Shown here: positions 18,160-26,804 of the stretch, in pieces
Numbering within the stretch: the first letter of the stretch is position 1
Layout of the letters: each line of letters opens with the position of its first letter
DNA from: Motiliproteus coralliicola
Lineage (GTDB): Bacteria; Pseudomonadota; Gammaproteobacteria; Pseudomonadales; Balneatricaceae
Assembly: GCF_003345655.1 (NCBI RefSeq)
Contig: NZ_QQOH01000004.1
Coordinates: 1 to 64,000 of the forward strand
DNA length: 64,000 nt
Direction: 5' to 3'
Made by a program: the position numbers and the translations under genes
The notes under the pieces: model-generated
The model's input: the letters and a program-made list of their open reading frames with translations, nothing else
Told to the model about the DNA's origin: nothing
The model's database searches: none

Positions 18160-19116
18160 TCAGGCCTGGGATTGTTCAAACAGCCAACGGCTCAGCCGCA
18201 ACAGGCAAACGCCCAGATCACGGCTGTGGAGCCACTGCTGGCAATTGTCCCAATCGTACGGCACCTCAAGCAGACTGTGTAGCCGTTTGCCCTGCTCCAA
18301 CAGTAATTGACCCAGTGGCGGCTGGGGTTCGGCCAGCTGTCGGTGCAGTCCTTGCAGACATTGCTGGGCCTGGGGTAACAACTGCGCATCGGCATTGAAT
18401 TCAAACAGTTCCAGCAGCGCCTGGAGTCGCTCTATCAACTGCCCGACCACCAATGGATCCCCATCCACCGTGGAGGATTCCGGTAACGGCGGTACCGGAC
18501 GAGCCCGGTCCGGGCTATGCAAGCGGTAACCTTTTTCGGCTTTGCTGATCCGGCTGACACGCAGCGGTACCTGATCCGCCAATTGTTCCGCCAGCTCGAA
18601 CAGCGCACCGGTTTCACCCTGCTTGAGCTCCAACTCGATCTCGCTGATCGGGTCATGCCGACCGGCAGCGATGACCTGGCCCTGGTCCAGCACCAGCTCG
18701 ATCTTGGTAGTTTGACCCTGGTAGGGATAACTCAGCTGCCAACTGGTGCGTTGAAAGTCGGTATTGAATGCGGCACCCAGCTGTTGCAGCGGGATATCCT
18801 GGGGCAGTGCCTCAGCCGGTAGTTTATCCAGTTCCAACTGCTCGCCGGCCACATCCCACTCCCATTCCTGCCGCTGGTGCAGTCCTGCCTGGCTGCTGCC
18901 ACGGGTTTTCAGGGTTTGGATAAAACGCTCGCCGATACGGCGGATCCGAAGTGCCACCCGGTGTCGATTCAGCTGCTGATCGGGGGTATCGAAGTAGCAG
19001 TTGAGCAACGAATCCTGGCGCACGCTATCACTATACTGTTGTAACAGAGGTAGCTGCGCGAACGCTTGCTGTAAGTCCACCGGAACAATGAGTTTGAGCT
19101 CGATCTCACTGGGCAT
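18160..19116 (-). CDS. CYTH-domain protein (inorganic triphosphatase YgiF-like, short CHAD-like tail)
   Basis: This 318-residue protein begins MPSEIELKLIVP, containing the ExExK signature of the CYTH tunnel fold. Further acidic and basic tunnel residues follow ('CYFDTPDQQLNRHRVALRIRRIG', 'EIELELKQG', 'KAEKGYRL'). The CYTH part covers about residues 1-205. The rest is helical and resembles only part of a CHAD domain, so the protein is about 100 residues shorter than E. coli YgiF (about 430). The likely activity is tripolyphosphate hydrolysis. GGAGG precedes the ATG at 19116. It is divergent from the phosphate transport pair. Confidence 0.85.
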   Translation of the reverse strand: MPSEIELKLIVPVDLQQAFAQLPLLQQYSDSVRQDSLLNCYFDTPDQQLNRHRVALRIRRIGERFIQTLKTRGSSQAGLHQRQEWEWDVAGEQLELDKLPAEALPQDIPLQQLGAAFNTDFQRTSWQLSYPYQGQTTKIELVLDQGQVIAAGRHDPISEIELELKQGETGALFELAEQLADQVPLRVSRISKAEKGYRLHSPDRARPVPPLPESSTVDGDPLVVGQLIERLQALLELFEFNADAQLLPQAQQCLQGLHRQLAEPQPPLGQLLLEQGKRLHSLLEVPYDWDNCQQWLHSRDLGVCLLRLSRWLFEQSQA

Positions 19117-19170
19117 GATTGGCCTCCATGCTGGCAACAAAAACCGGTTAGCGGCTGATCAATATTAATT

Positions 19171-19188
19171 GTGACATTTTGATGACAA
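19171..19188 (-). promoter_or_regulatory. Pho-box-like direct repeat
   Basis: The minus strand reads TTGTCATCAAAATGTCAC, two TGTCA blocks exactly 11 bases apart. This closely fits the PhoB box (CTGTCATA4-CTGTCAT type). It lies between the divergent CYTH gene and the DUF47-pit phosphate operon. Its orientation faces the CYTH gene. Confidence 0.5.
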
Positions 19189-19226
19189 TTGCGTGAAAGT
19201 TGGCTGAATTTATTTGAGTAAAAAAG

Positions 19227-19243
19227 CTACAAAACGATGACAG
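19227..19243 (-). promoter_or_regulatory. Second, weaker Pho-box-like repeat
   Basis: The minus strand has CTGTCAT followed 11 bases later by TGTAG. It lies just upstream of a plus-strand -10-like TATACT (19251-19256) that could serve the DUF47-pit genes. Confidence 0.35.
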
Positions 19244-19291
19244 CCGACCTTATACTTGCGCCAAATTTTCTAACCCTAGAGGTGGTTCACT

Positions 19292-19972
19292 ATGGTTGCA
19301 AACAGTTCCTTTCTAAACATGTTTGCCCAATCTCCGGTTAAACCGCTGCAGACCCATATCGAGAAGGCCCATAGCTGTGCTGTTGAGCTGATCCCCTTCT
19401 TCGACGCAGTGTTGAACCAAGATTGGAACCAGGCCGAGAAAGCCCAGCAGCGCATCAGTGATCTTGAACACGAAGCCGACACGCTCAAGCAGGACCTGCG
19501 TCAGCACCTGCCCAAGAGCTTGTTTATGCCGGTGCCGCGTTCCGATCTTTTGGAACTGCTACGGATGCAGGACCAGATCGCCAATAAGGCCAAGGACATT
19601 GCCGGCATCATGCTGGGCCGCCAAATGCAGATTCCGGCCAGCATGGCCGATCTGATGATGGAGTACCTGAAGGGCTCCATCGCCGTCTGTGAACAGGCGG
19701 TTCAGGCACTGAACGAACTGGACGAGCTGGTCGCCACCGGCTTCCGTGGTCGCGAGGCCGACGTGGTGGAGAAGATCATCACTCGCCTGGACGAGCTGGA
19801 AACCGCCACCGATGAGCGTGAACGACAGCTGCGTCATCAACTGTTCGAACTGGAAAAGGATCTTCCTCCTATCGACGTTATGTTCCTGTACAAGGTCATC
19901 GACTGGGTCGGTGAACTGGCCGACCGGGCCGAGCAGGTAGGTAGTCGCTTCCAGCTATTGCTGGCCCGCTAG
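19292..19972 (+). CDS. DUF47 / TIGR00153 phosphate-transport accessory protein (PhoU-like)
   Basis: This 226-residue all-helical protein is of the DUF47 family (PhoU-like fold), routinely encoded beside Pit transporters. The N-terminal 'FLNMFAQSPVKPLQTHIEKAHSCAVELIPFF' and the internal 'ISDLEHEADTLKQDLRQHLPKSLFMPVPRSDLLELLRMQDQIANKAKDI' pattern are diagnostic in outline. The acidic clusters probably bind metal. It lies 20 bases before pit, so it is cotranscribed and probably regulates Pit; the mechanism is not established. Confidence 0.93.
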   Translation: MVANSSFLNMFAQSPVKPLQTHIEKAHSCAVELIPFFDAVLNQDWNQAEKAQQRISDLEHEADTLKQDLRQHLPKSLFMPVPRSDLLELLRMQDQIANKAKDIAGIMLGRQMQIPASMADLMMEYLKGSIAVCEQAVQALNELDELVATGFRGREADVVEKIITRLDELETATDERERQLRHQLFELEKDLPPIDVMFLYKVIDWVGELADRAEQVGSRFQLLLAR

Positions 19973-19992
19973 AACACTTCCGAGGAAAGATC

Positions 19993-21258
19993 ATGGAAAT
20001 TATTAGCCAGTACGGTGACGTACTCGTCATCCTTGCCTGTGTGGTTGGTTTCTTTATGGCCTGGGGCGTTGGTGCCAACGACGTGGCCAACGCTATGGGT
20101 ACCTCGGTCGGCTCCAAGGCGCTGACCATCAAGCAGGCGATTATGATCGCCATCATTTTCGAATTCGCCGGTGCCTACCTGGCCGGTGGCGAAGTCACCA
20201 AGACGATCCGTAAAGGGATCATCGATCCGAGCATGCTCAGTGGCACGCCGGAGCTGCTGGTATTCGGCATGATCGCCGCACTGCTGGCCGCCGGTATCTG
20301 GCTGCTGATCGCGACCCACTTCGGTTGGCCGGTCTCCACCACCCATTCCATTGTCGGTGCCGTGGTCGGCTTCGCTGCCGTGGGTATCTCGGTGGATGCG
20401 GTAGCCTGGGGTAAGGTCGGTAAGATCGTCGCCAGCTGGGTCGTCTCGCCTGTGTTGGCGGGTAGCCTGGGTTATCTGCTGTTCCGATCGGTGCAGAAAT
20501 TGATAATGGACACGGCGGATCCGTTCGCCAACGCCAAGAAATACGTGCCCATGTACAGTTTCCTGGTGGGTTACATCATCGCGATGGTGACCTTCACCAA
20601 GGGTCTCAAGCATATCGGCCTGGGCGTCAGCTTCGGTGAAGCGGCGCTGTATTCTGTCGTTGCCGGCATGGTGGTGTTCTTCCTGGCCAAGCATCTGCAG
20701 CGCAATATCACTCAATCCGAAGAAGAGAACCGTGAATACCACTTCACCAGCGTGGAGAAGGTATTCGGTGTACTGATGATGTTTACCGCCTGTGCGATGG
20801 CTTTCGCCCACGGTTCCAACGATGTAGCCAACGCCGTCGGCCCGCTGGCCGCGGTTGTCAGCATCGTCGGTGCCGGTGGTGAGATCGCCCAGAAGAGCGT
20901 CATGCCGTCCTGGATTCTGCTGCTCGGCGGCGGCGGTATCGTTCTCGGCCTGATCATGTACGGCCACAAGGTTATCGCTACCGTTGGTAACAACATCACC
21001 GAACTGACCCCGAGCCGCGGCTTCGCAGCGACTCTGGCGGCGGCCACCACCGTGGTTATCGCCTCCGGTACCGGTCTGCCGATCTCCACCACCCACACCC
21101 TGGTGGGTGCGGTACTGGGTGTTGGTATCGCCCGTGGTCTATCGGCCCTGAACCTGCGCGTTGTCGGCACCATCTTCATGTCCTGGATCGTGACCCTGCC
21201 GGCTGGTGCCGGTCTGGCGATCCTGATCTTCTTCACCCTGAAGGGGATCTTCGCCTAA
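19993..21258 (+). CDS. pit: Low-affinity inorganic phosphate transporter (PiT family)
   Basis: This 421-residue membrane protein has the duplicated PiT signature: 'GVGANDVANAMGTSVGSKAL' in the first half and 'AFAHGSNDVANAVGPLA' in the second. The GxPISTTHTLVGAVLG repeat is present in each ('GWPVSTTHSIVGAVVG', 'GLPISTTHTLVGAVLG'). It takes up metal-phosphate with protons, or Na+ in marine relatives. The cytosolic loop between halves is about residues 235-255. It is coupled to the DUF47 gene upstream. Confidence 0.95.
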   Translation: MEIISQYGDVLVILACVVGFFMAWGVGANDVANAMGTSVGSKALTIKQAIMIAIIFEFAGAYLAGGEVTKTIRKGIIDPSMLSGTPELLVFGMIAALLAAGIWLLIATHFGWPVSTTHSIVGAVVGFAAVGISVDAVAWGKVGKIVASWVVSPVLAGSLGYLLFRSVQKLIMDTADPFANAKKYVPMYSFLVGYIIAMVTFTKGLKHIGLGVSFGEAALYSVVAGMVVFFLAKHLQRNITQSEEENREYHFTSVEKVFGVLMMFTACAMAFAHGSNDVANAVGPLAAVVSIVGAGGEIAQKSVMPSWILLLGGGGIVLGLIMYGHKVIATVGNNITELTPSRGFAATLAAATTVVIASGTGLPISTTHTLVGAVLGVGIARGLSALNLRVVGTIFMSWIVTLPAGAGLAILIFFTLKGIFA

Positions 21259-21291
21259 GACTTAGCCATCCAGGTAACCATAGATCCAGTT

Positions 21292-21323
21292 ACGGCGGAC
21301 AGCATAAGCTCTCCGCCGTTTTT
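21292..21323 (+). terminator. Intrinsic terminator after pit
   Basis: An 8-base stem ACGGCGGA/TCCGCCGT (21292-21299, 21312-21319) is followed by a run of T. It lies 33 bases after the pit stop. Confidence 0.85.
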
Positions 21324-21437
21324 ATTGGTTGCGGCTATTTGTTGCAGCGATGGGTTGCAGCTTTTGATTGCAGCGGCGAATCAATCGTTCTACCTTCATC
21401 CCAAAACCCACCCGTTATTGATTTAAAGGACTCCCCG

Positions 21438-21905
21438 ATGTCTCGACGCCACACCACTCTGCTTAACACCCTAGCCGGCCTGCTGCTGATCAGTTCAATC
21501 ACGGCTCAAGCCCATCAGGGCGCCACTGGTGTCGTCAAAGAGCGGATGGATTCGATGAAAGCGATGGGCGATGCCATGAAAGCGATGTCGGCGATCGTCA
21601 AAGGTAAGCAGCCGTTCGAGTTGGAGACCTTCAGTCGAGGCTCGGCCACGATTCTGGAACATAACCAGCATCTGCTGATGATGTTCCCGGAAGGTTCGGC
21701 CACCGGAAAATCCGAGGCGCTGCCGAAGATCTGGCAACAGTGGCCCAAGTTCGAGCAGCAGGCCGAAACCAGCCGTGGCGAAGCGCAGCGATTGGCCGAT
21801 CTTGCCGCTCAAGAGGCGGACTTCAAAGCCCTTCGCAAGCAGTTCGTGCTGCTGGGCAAGAGCTGCAAAGGCTGCCATACCGACTTCCGTAAACCGAAAA
21901 AATGA
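21438..21905 (+). CDS. Cytochrome c'-type (class II) monoheme periplasmic cytochrome
   Basis: This 155-residue protein has a signal peptide (about 1-25, ending ITAQA) and a four-helix-bundle pattern. A single heme motif CKGCH lies near the C-terminus ('LLGKSCKGCHTDFRKPKK'), the hallmark of class II cytochrome c. Methionines in 'ERMDSMKAMGDAMKAM' could lie on the distal face. AAAGGA precedes the ATG. It overlaps the next cytochrome gene by 4 bases (ATGA), so the two are probably made together. Confidence 0.88.
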   Translation: MSRRHTTLLNTLAGLLLISSITAQAHQGATGVVKERMDSMKAMGDAMKAMSAIVKGKQPFELETFSRGSATILEHNQHLLMMFPEGSATGKSEALPKIWQQWPKFEQQAETSRGEAQRLADLAAQEADFKALRKQFVLLGKSCKGCHTDFRKPKK

Positions 21906-22762
21906 TCCGACGCTCCGGCTTCATTCTACTGTTGGCACTACTGCTGGTGCCGACAGCCCAGGCTGACCCATCCGCCATCCAGCGCGGTGCCTACCTGTTC
22001 GCCCTCGGTGGCTGCGCCTCCTGTCATACCGACTCCGACAATGGCGGTGAGCCTCTGGCCGGCGGGTTGGCGATGCCCACCCCGTTCGGCACCTTCTACA
22101 CCCCCAATATCAGTGCCGATCCGCAGCAGGGTATCGGCGCCTGGAGCAACGCAGACTTTATCCGCGCCATGCGTCGGGGGATCAGCCCCGAGGATGAGCA
22201 CTATTACCCCGCTTTTCCCTATACCGCCTACAGCCTGATGAGCGACGCCGAACTGCACGACCTGAAGGCCTACCTCGACAGCCAGCCCGCCAGCGCCGTG
22301 CCGTCAAAAGCGCACCAGCTCAACTTTCCGTTTCGCTACCGCAGCCTGTTGGCGCTGTGGAAGTGGCTCTACCTCGATGGCCAGCGCTTCAGCCCCGACC
22401 CCAACCGTAGCGAGCAGTGGAATCGGGGGGCCTATATCGTCAATGGTCCTGGCCACTGCGTCGAATGCCACAGCCCGCGTACCCTGCTCGGTGGGCTGGA
22501 TTCCGATCACCTGCTCGAAGGCACTCCCGATGGCCCGGACGGCGAGACGGTGCCGGGATTAACCGCCGCCAGTAACCCCGAGTTCGGTCAGTGGCTGGAT
22601 GAGGATATCCAGTTTGCGCTGGAAACCGGGATGATGCTCAACGGGGATTTCTTCAGCGGTACGATGGGAAAAGTGGTCGACAACAGCACTTCACAGCTGA
22701 GCGAAGCGGACCGGGCCGCCATTGCGGTGTACCTCAAATCCTTCGCCAAACCGCCGCAGTAA
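21902..22762 (+). CDS. Diheme periplasmic cytochrome c
   Basis: This 286-residue protein has a signal peptide (about 1-21) and two CxxCH sites, 'GCASCHTDSD' and 'CVECHSPRTLLGG'. The pattern (GGxPLAGGLAMPTPFGTFYTPNIS; MRRGISPEDEHYYPAFPYTAYSLMSD) matches the cytochrome subunits of membrane alcohol/gluconate-type dehydrogenases and related diheme cytochromes. No dehydrogenase subunit is nearby, so it probably serves as an electron carrier together with the cytochrome c' encoded just upstream. Confidence 0.88.
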   Translation: MIRRSGFILLLALLLVPTAQADPSAIQRGAYLFALGGCASCHTDSDNGGEPLAGGLAMPTPFGTFYTPNISADPQQGIGAWSNADFIRAMRRGISPEDEHYYPAFPYTAYSLMSDAELHDLKAYLDSQPASAVPSKAHQLNFPFRYRSLLALWKWLYLDGQRFSPDPNRSEQWNRGAYIVNGPGHCVECHSPRTLLGGLDSDHLLEGTPDGPDGETVPGLTAASNPEFGQWLDEDIQFALETGMMLNGDFFSGTMGKVVDNSTSQLSEADRAAIAVYLKSFAKPPQ

Positions 22763-22855
22763 CGCCCAATCCCCCCCCTATCATTGAAGAACCTTTATTT
22801 TTGCGCCCCGATGGCGGCAGAATAGTGAATTAGCCACTGATTGCCGGGTCACCCC

Positions 22856-24040
22856 ATGAACGCCGTTCCCTCGTTAACCGAGATGCTGCAACAGTTGATC
22901 GCCACGCCGTCGATCAGCTCGACCCTGGACGAGCTCGACACCAGCAACCTGGCGGTAATCGAGAAGCTCGAAGGCTGGCTCGATGGGTTGGGCTTTCACA
23001 CCGAGGTATTGCCGGTCGAGGGTCATCCCGGCAAGGCCAACCTGATCGCCACCCTCGGCAGCGGCTCCGGCGGCCTGGTGCTGTCGGGCCACACCGACAC
23101 CGTGCCCTTTGATGCCGGACGCTGGAACCACGATCCGTTCAAGCTGACCGAGCATGACCAGCGTTTCTATGGCCTGGGCAGTTGTGACATGAAGGGCTTT
23201 TTCGCCCTGGCGATCGAAGCAGCCCGGCAGTTTGTCGGCCAACCCCTGCAGCAGCCATTGATCATCCTGGCGACCGCCGACGAGGAGACCAGCATGTCCG
23301 GTGCCCGGGCCCTGGCCCTGGCCGGTAAACCCAAGGCCCGCCGGGCGGTGATCGGCGAGCCGACCGGGCTAAAGCCGGTCTACCTGCATAAGGGCATGAT
23401 GATGGAGCGGGTGCGACTCACCGGTCGGGCCGGCCACTCCTCTAATCCGGCATTGGGCAACAATGCGATGGAAGCGATGCACCGACTGATCGCCGAGTTG
23501 CTCCAATTCCGCCAGGAGCTGCAACTGCAATACCAGAACGACGCCTTCGAAGTCGCGGTCCCGACCCTCAATCTCGGCTGTATCCATGGTGGCGATAATC
23601 CCAATCGGATCTGCGGCCACTGTGAGATGGATTTCGATCTACGGCCACTGCCGGGGATGGAGCTTGAGGCGATAAGAGATCAAATCAAGCACCGTTTGGC
23701 GCCGATCGCCGCCGATCTCGGGGTCAAATTCGAGGCCGAATCGCTATTTTCCGGAATCCCCGCATTCAACAATCAGCCGGATTCCGAGCTGGTTCGCTTA
23801 GCCGAAAAACTCACCGGAAAACCGGCAGAAACCGTCGCGTTCGGCACCGAAGCCCCCTTTATGCAACAACTGGGGATGGATACCATTGTGCTCGGGCCCG
23901 GTTCGATCGATCAGGCCCATCAACCGGATGAGTTTTTGGCCTTCGACCAGATCCAGCCCACCGTTGAGCTGTTGCAACAACTGATAATCGATAGCTGTCT
24001 GTCACCCCAGCCAGCCGTTCAGGAGGAACCCCGCGCGTGA
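22856..24040 (+). CDS. argE: Acetylornithine deacetylase (M20 metallopeptidase family)
   Basis: This 394-residue enzyme removes acetyl from N-acetylornithine in the linear arginine pathway. M20 metal ligands and catalytic residues are visible in order: His/Asp in 'LSGHTDTVPFD', Asp in 'GLGSCDMKGFFA', Glu-Glu in 'ATADEETSMSG', and the late His in 'SIDQAHQPDEFL'. The ATG at 22856 is preferred over a TTG at 22841. It overlaps argA by 4 bases. Confidence 0.93.
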   Translation: MNAVPSLTEMLQQLIATPSISSTLDELDTSNLAVIEKLEGWLDGLGFHTEVLPVEGHPGKANLIATLGSGSGGLVLSGHTDTVPFDAGRWNHDPFKLTEHDQRFYGLGSCDMKGFFALAIEAARQFVGQPLQQPLIILATADEETSMSGARALALAGKPKARRAVIGEPTGLKPVYLHKGMMMERVRLTGRAGHSSNPALGNNAMEAMHRLIAELLQFRQELQLQYQNDAFEVAVPTLNLGCIHGGDNPNRICGHCEMDFDLRPLPGMELEAIRDQIKHRLAPIAADLGVKFEAESLFSGIPAFNNQPDSELVRLAEKLTGKPAETVAFGTEAPFMQQLGMDTIVLGPGSIDQAHQPDEFLAFDQIQPTVELLQQLIIDSCLSPQPAVQEEPRA

Positions 24041-25425
24041 GCCAAGTCAGCGCCTCTATCGCCAACTCCAGCGCCAACCCAAGCGCCAAATCCAACACCA
24101 ACGCTAACTACGTCGAGTTCTTCCGTCACTGCTCGCCGTACATCAATGGTCATCGCGGCAAGACCCTGGTGTTACTGCTCGACGGCGATGCCCTGACCGA
24201 CGGCAAGTTCAATAACATTGCCAATGACCTGGCGCTGCTCAACAGCCTCGGCCTCCGGCTGGTGATCGTCCACGGCGGTCGCCCCCAGATCGAATCACAA
24301 CTGGCCCAGCGGGGCATCAAGTCCCAACTGCACCGACACCTGCGGATTACCGACGGGCCGACCCTGGAGTGCGTCAAAGAGGTGATCGGCGGGCTGCGAA
24401 CCGATATCGAAGCGCGACTGTCGATGGGGCTGCCCAACTCGCCGATGCACGGGGCCAAATTGCGGGTGTGCAGTGGTAACTTTATCGCCGCCAAACCCCT
24501 GGGAGTGGTCGACGGCGTCGACTACTGCCACACCGGCGAAGTGCGTCGGGTCGATAGCAGTTCGATCAATCATCTACTCGATCAGGGCTCGATGGTGCTG
24601 CTGTCCAACCTGGGCTACTCCCCCACCGGCGAAGTGTTCAACCTGGCGATCGAGGACGTCGCCGCCCAAGTGGCGATCGCACTGAAAGCCGACAAGCTGA
24701 TCTGCTTCGGCGAGGATAATGGCATCGTGCATGACAGCGGCCAACAGCACTCCGAACTGCTGACCAAGGCCGCCGAACGTTTGCTGCAGCAATACCTGGA
24801 CGGACTGACCGATTCGCAGCAGCCCCACAGCCAACTGGCCCGCCAGCTGACCGCCGTGACCACCGCCTGCCACGGCGGGGTCGATCGTGGCCACCTGATC
24901 AGCTACCATCAGGACGGGGCGCTGCTGCTGGAGCTGTTCACCCGCGACGGCACCGGCACCATGGTGCTGCAGGAGAGCTACGAGCAGGTACGCCAGGCCG
25001 GAATCGACGATGTGGGCGGGATTCTGGAACTGATCCGCCCGCTGGAGGAGCGCGGGGTACTGGTACGGCGCTCACGCGAGCTGCTGGAGACCGAGATCGA
25101 CCGCTTCGTACTGGTCGAGCGTGACAACAGCATCATCGGCTGCGCAGCGCTCTACCCCTACCAGGATGGCTCGGCCGAACTGGCCTGCGTGGCGGTCAGC
25201 GACGACTATCGCGGTGGCAACCGGGGAGACCGGATGCTGAGCCAGATCGAACAGCAGGCCCGTGCCCAGGGGATTGAGCGGCTATTTGTGCTCACCACCC
25301 GCACTGCCCACTGGTTTCAGGAGCGCGGCTTTGTCGAGGCGGATCTGAGCACGCTGCCCAAAGGCAAGCAGGCGCTCTACAACCTGCAGCGTAATTCCAA
25401 GGTGTTTGAGAAGAATCTGGGCTGA
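24037..25425 (+). CDS. argA: N-acetylglutamate synthase (amino-acid kinase-like + GNAT)
   Basis: This 462-residue protein makes N-acetylglutamate, the first step of arginine synthesis. The N-terminal two thirds (about 25-300) is an amino-acid kinase-like domain ('LRLVIVHGGRPQIES') that in this family binds arginine for feedback inhibition. The C-terminal GNAT domain holds the acetyl-CoA motif 'VSDDYRGGNRGDRML'. The start is GTG within the GTGA overlap with argE. A low-complexity Asn/Ser/Ala stretch fills residues 5-22. Confidence 0.95.
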   Translation: MSQVSASIANSSANPSAKSNTNANYVEFFRHCSPYINGHRGKTLVLLLDGDALTDGKFNNIANDLALLNSLGLRLVIVHGGRPQIESQLAQRGIKSQLHRHLRITDGPTLECVKEVIGGLRTDIEARLSMGLPNSPMHGAKLRVCSGNFIAAKPLGVVDGVDYCHTGEVRRVDSSSINHLLDQGSMVLLSNLGYSPTGEVFNLAIEDVAAQVAIALKADKLICFGEDNGIVHDSGQQHSELLTKAAERLLQQYLDGLTDSQQPHSQLARQLTAVTTACHGGVDRGHLISYHQDGALLLELFTRDGTGTMVLQESYEQVRQAGIDDVGGILELIRPLEERGVLVRRSRELLETEIDRFVLVERDNSIIGCAALYPYQDGSAELACVAVSDDYRGGNRGDRMLSQIEQQARAQGIERLFVLTTRTAHWFQERGFVEADLSTLPKGKQALYNLQRNSKVFEKNLG

Positions 25426-25450
25426 GTCACCAAAACCGAAACCACCCCGA

Positions 25451-26797
25451 CTAGCGGGGCAATTGCAGACAGAAACTGGCGCCGCCGAGGGTTTCGCTGC
25501 GGCCCAGGGTCAGGGTGCCGCCGTAGCTACTGAGAATATCGCGCAACACAGACAGGCCGATACCCTGCCCAGGTGCGATCGAATCGGCGCGGGTGCCCCG
25601 CTGAAGGATCAGCTCACCCAGCTCGTCGGCCACCCCCGGGCCGTCGTCCTCGATCCGAATCAACAACTGCTGCGCTTGAGTCTCGATCCGTACCTGAACC
25701 CGGCCAGCGCCATACTTAAATCCGTTGTCGATCAGGTTGCCGAGCATCTCCATCAGGTCCCGCTCGTCGCCGGTAAAGGACTCGTCTTCGCCGATCACCT
25801 CGAAACTACGGTAGTTATCCGGATAGACCTTGGCCATCACCAGACCGATACGCTCGGCTACCGGGCGAACCTGGGTGCGTTGCAACAGTTTTTGCGCCGA
25901 TGCCGAACCGGCCCGACCGAGCTGGTGATTGATGATCTGCTCCATTCGATCCACCTGCTGTTGCAGCAGCTCGGTGTTGGTCGGCGCCGATCGATCCGTC
26001 TCCACTTCATTCCGCATCACCGCCAGCGGCGTTTTGAGACTGTGGGCCAGATCGGCCAGGGTGTTGCGGTAACGCTGGCGTCGGCCGCGTTCGGTTTCCA
26101 GTAGCAGGTTGAGGTTGTGGGTCAGCGGCTGAACCTCCTGGGGGTAGCGCCCCTCCAATTGGTTCTGATCGCCGGTCTCCATCGATTTGATGTCCTGAGC
26201 CATCTGCTGCAACGGCTGTAATCCCCAGCGCATCAGCAGCGCCTGAGCCGCCAACAGCAACAAGCCCAACAACGCCAGTCCACTCCACAGGTGGAATCGA
26301 AACTCGCGTAGCGCGGCCCGAAAACGATCCGGTCGCTCTAGGGTGCTGAAAACAAATTCGGTCACCTGCCCGGACTCGATTTCCCACAACACCCGGTAGC
26401 TGTAGAAGAACAACCCCATATCATCGACCCCGAACAACGCCTGTCCCGGCTCGGGCTTGGATTGCAGCGGTTGCAGCTCCGCCCCGAGACTGGACTCGGA
26501 GCGCCACAGCACCTCGCCGTCGGCATCGCTGACCAGCCCGAACAGACCGGAGCCGGGTTGACTGAAACGCGGTTCCTGCAGGCTTGGCGGCATCCACAAC
26601 ACCCCGCCACCGGCTTCGGCGGCGCCCAACAGCACGTAGGTCTGCAGCTCCAGCCGCTCGCGCACCGTCTGCTCCAGACTGCGGCTGTAGGCCTGATCCA
26701 GAATCAGCGCGGTCAGGCCGATAATCAGCGGCAGCAGTAGACAGGACGCCAGCCCAAGGCGGGCATTGAGGGAGTAGGGGATCCGCAGTCGTAACAC
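25451..26797 (-). CDS. Sensor histidine kinase, PhoQ-like
   Basis: This 448-residue inner-membrane kinase has a first TM helix (about 12-35), a periplasmic sensor region (about 36-168), a second TM (about 170-190), a HAMP-like linker and a HisKA domain. The phosphorylated histidine is H252 in 'LADLAHSLKTPLAVM'. The ATPase domain has the N box 'NLIDNGFKYGAG', G1 'EDDGPGV' and G2 'GQGIGLSVL'. The overall layout is that of PhoQ/BasS-type sensors. It starts 7 bases after the response regulator gene, its obvious partner. The signal is not evident. Confidence 0.92.
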   Translation of the reverse strand: MLRLRIPYSLNARLGLASCLLLPLIIGLTALILDQAYSRSLEQTVRERLELQTYVLLGAAEAGGGVLWMPPSLQEPRFSQPGSGLFGLVSDADGEVLWRSESSLGAELQPLQSKPEPGQALFGVDDMGLFFYSYRVLWEIESGQVTEFVFSTLERPDRFRAALREFRFHLWSGLALLGLLLLAAQALLMRWGLQPLQQMAQDIKSMETGDQNQLEGRYPQEVQPLTHNLNLLLETERGRRQRYRNTLADLAHSLKTPLAVMRNEVETDRSAPTNTELLQQQVDRMEQIINHQLGRAGSASAQKLLQRTQVRPVAERIGLVMAKVYPDNYRSFEVIGEDESFTGDERDLMEMLGNLIDNGFKYGAGRVQVRIETQAQQLLIRIEDDGPGVADELGELILQRGTRADSIAPGQGIGLSVLRDILSSYGGTLTLGRSETLGGASFCLQLPR

Positions 26798-26804
26798 AGG
26801 CAGA

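Noticed and set aside
19969-21096. Long minus-strand frame opposite pit
   Set aside because: Its Gly/Asp/His-rich product is the antisense of the PiT transmembrane sequence, and the real gene is unambiguous.
25445-25459. CCCCG/CGGGG hairpin between argA and the histidine kinase
   Set aside because: It overlaps the kinase stop codon but has no T-run on either strand, so it is not called a terminator.
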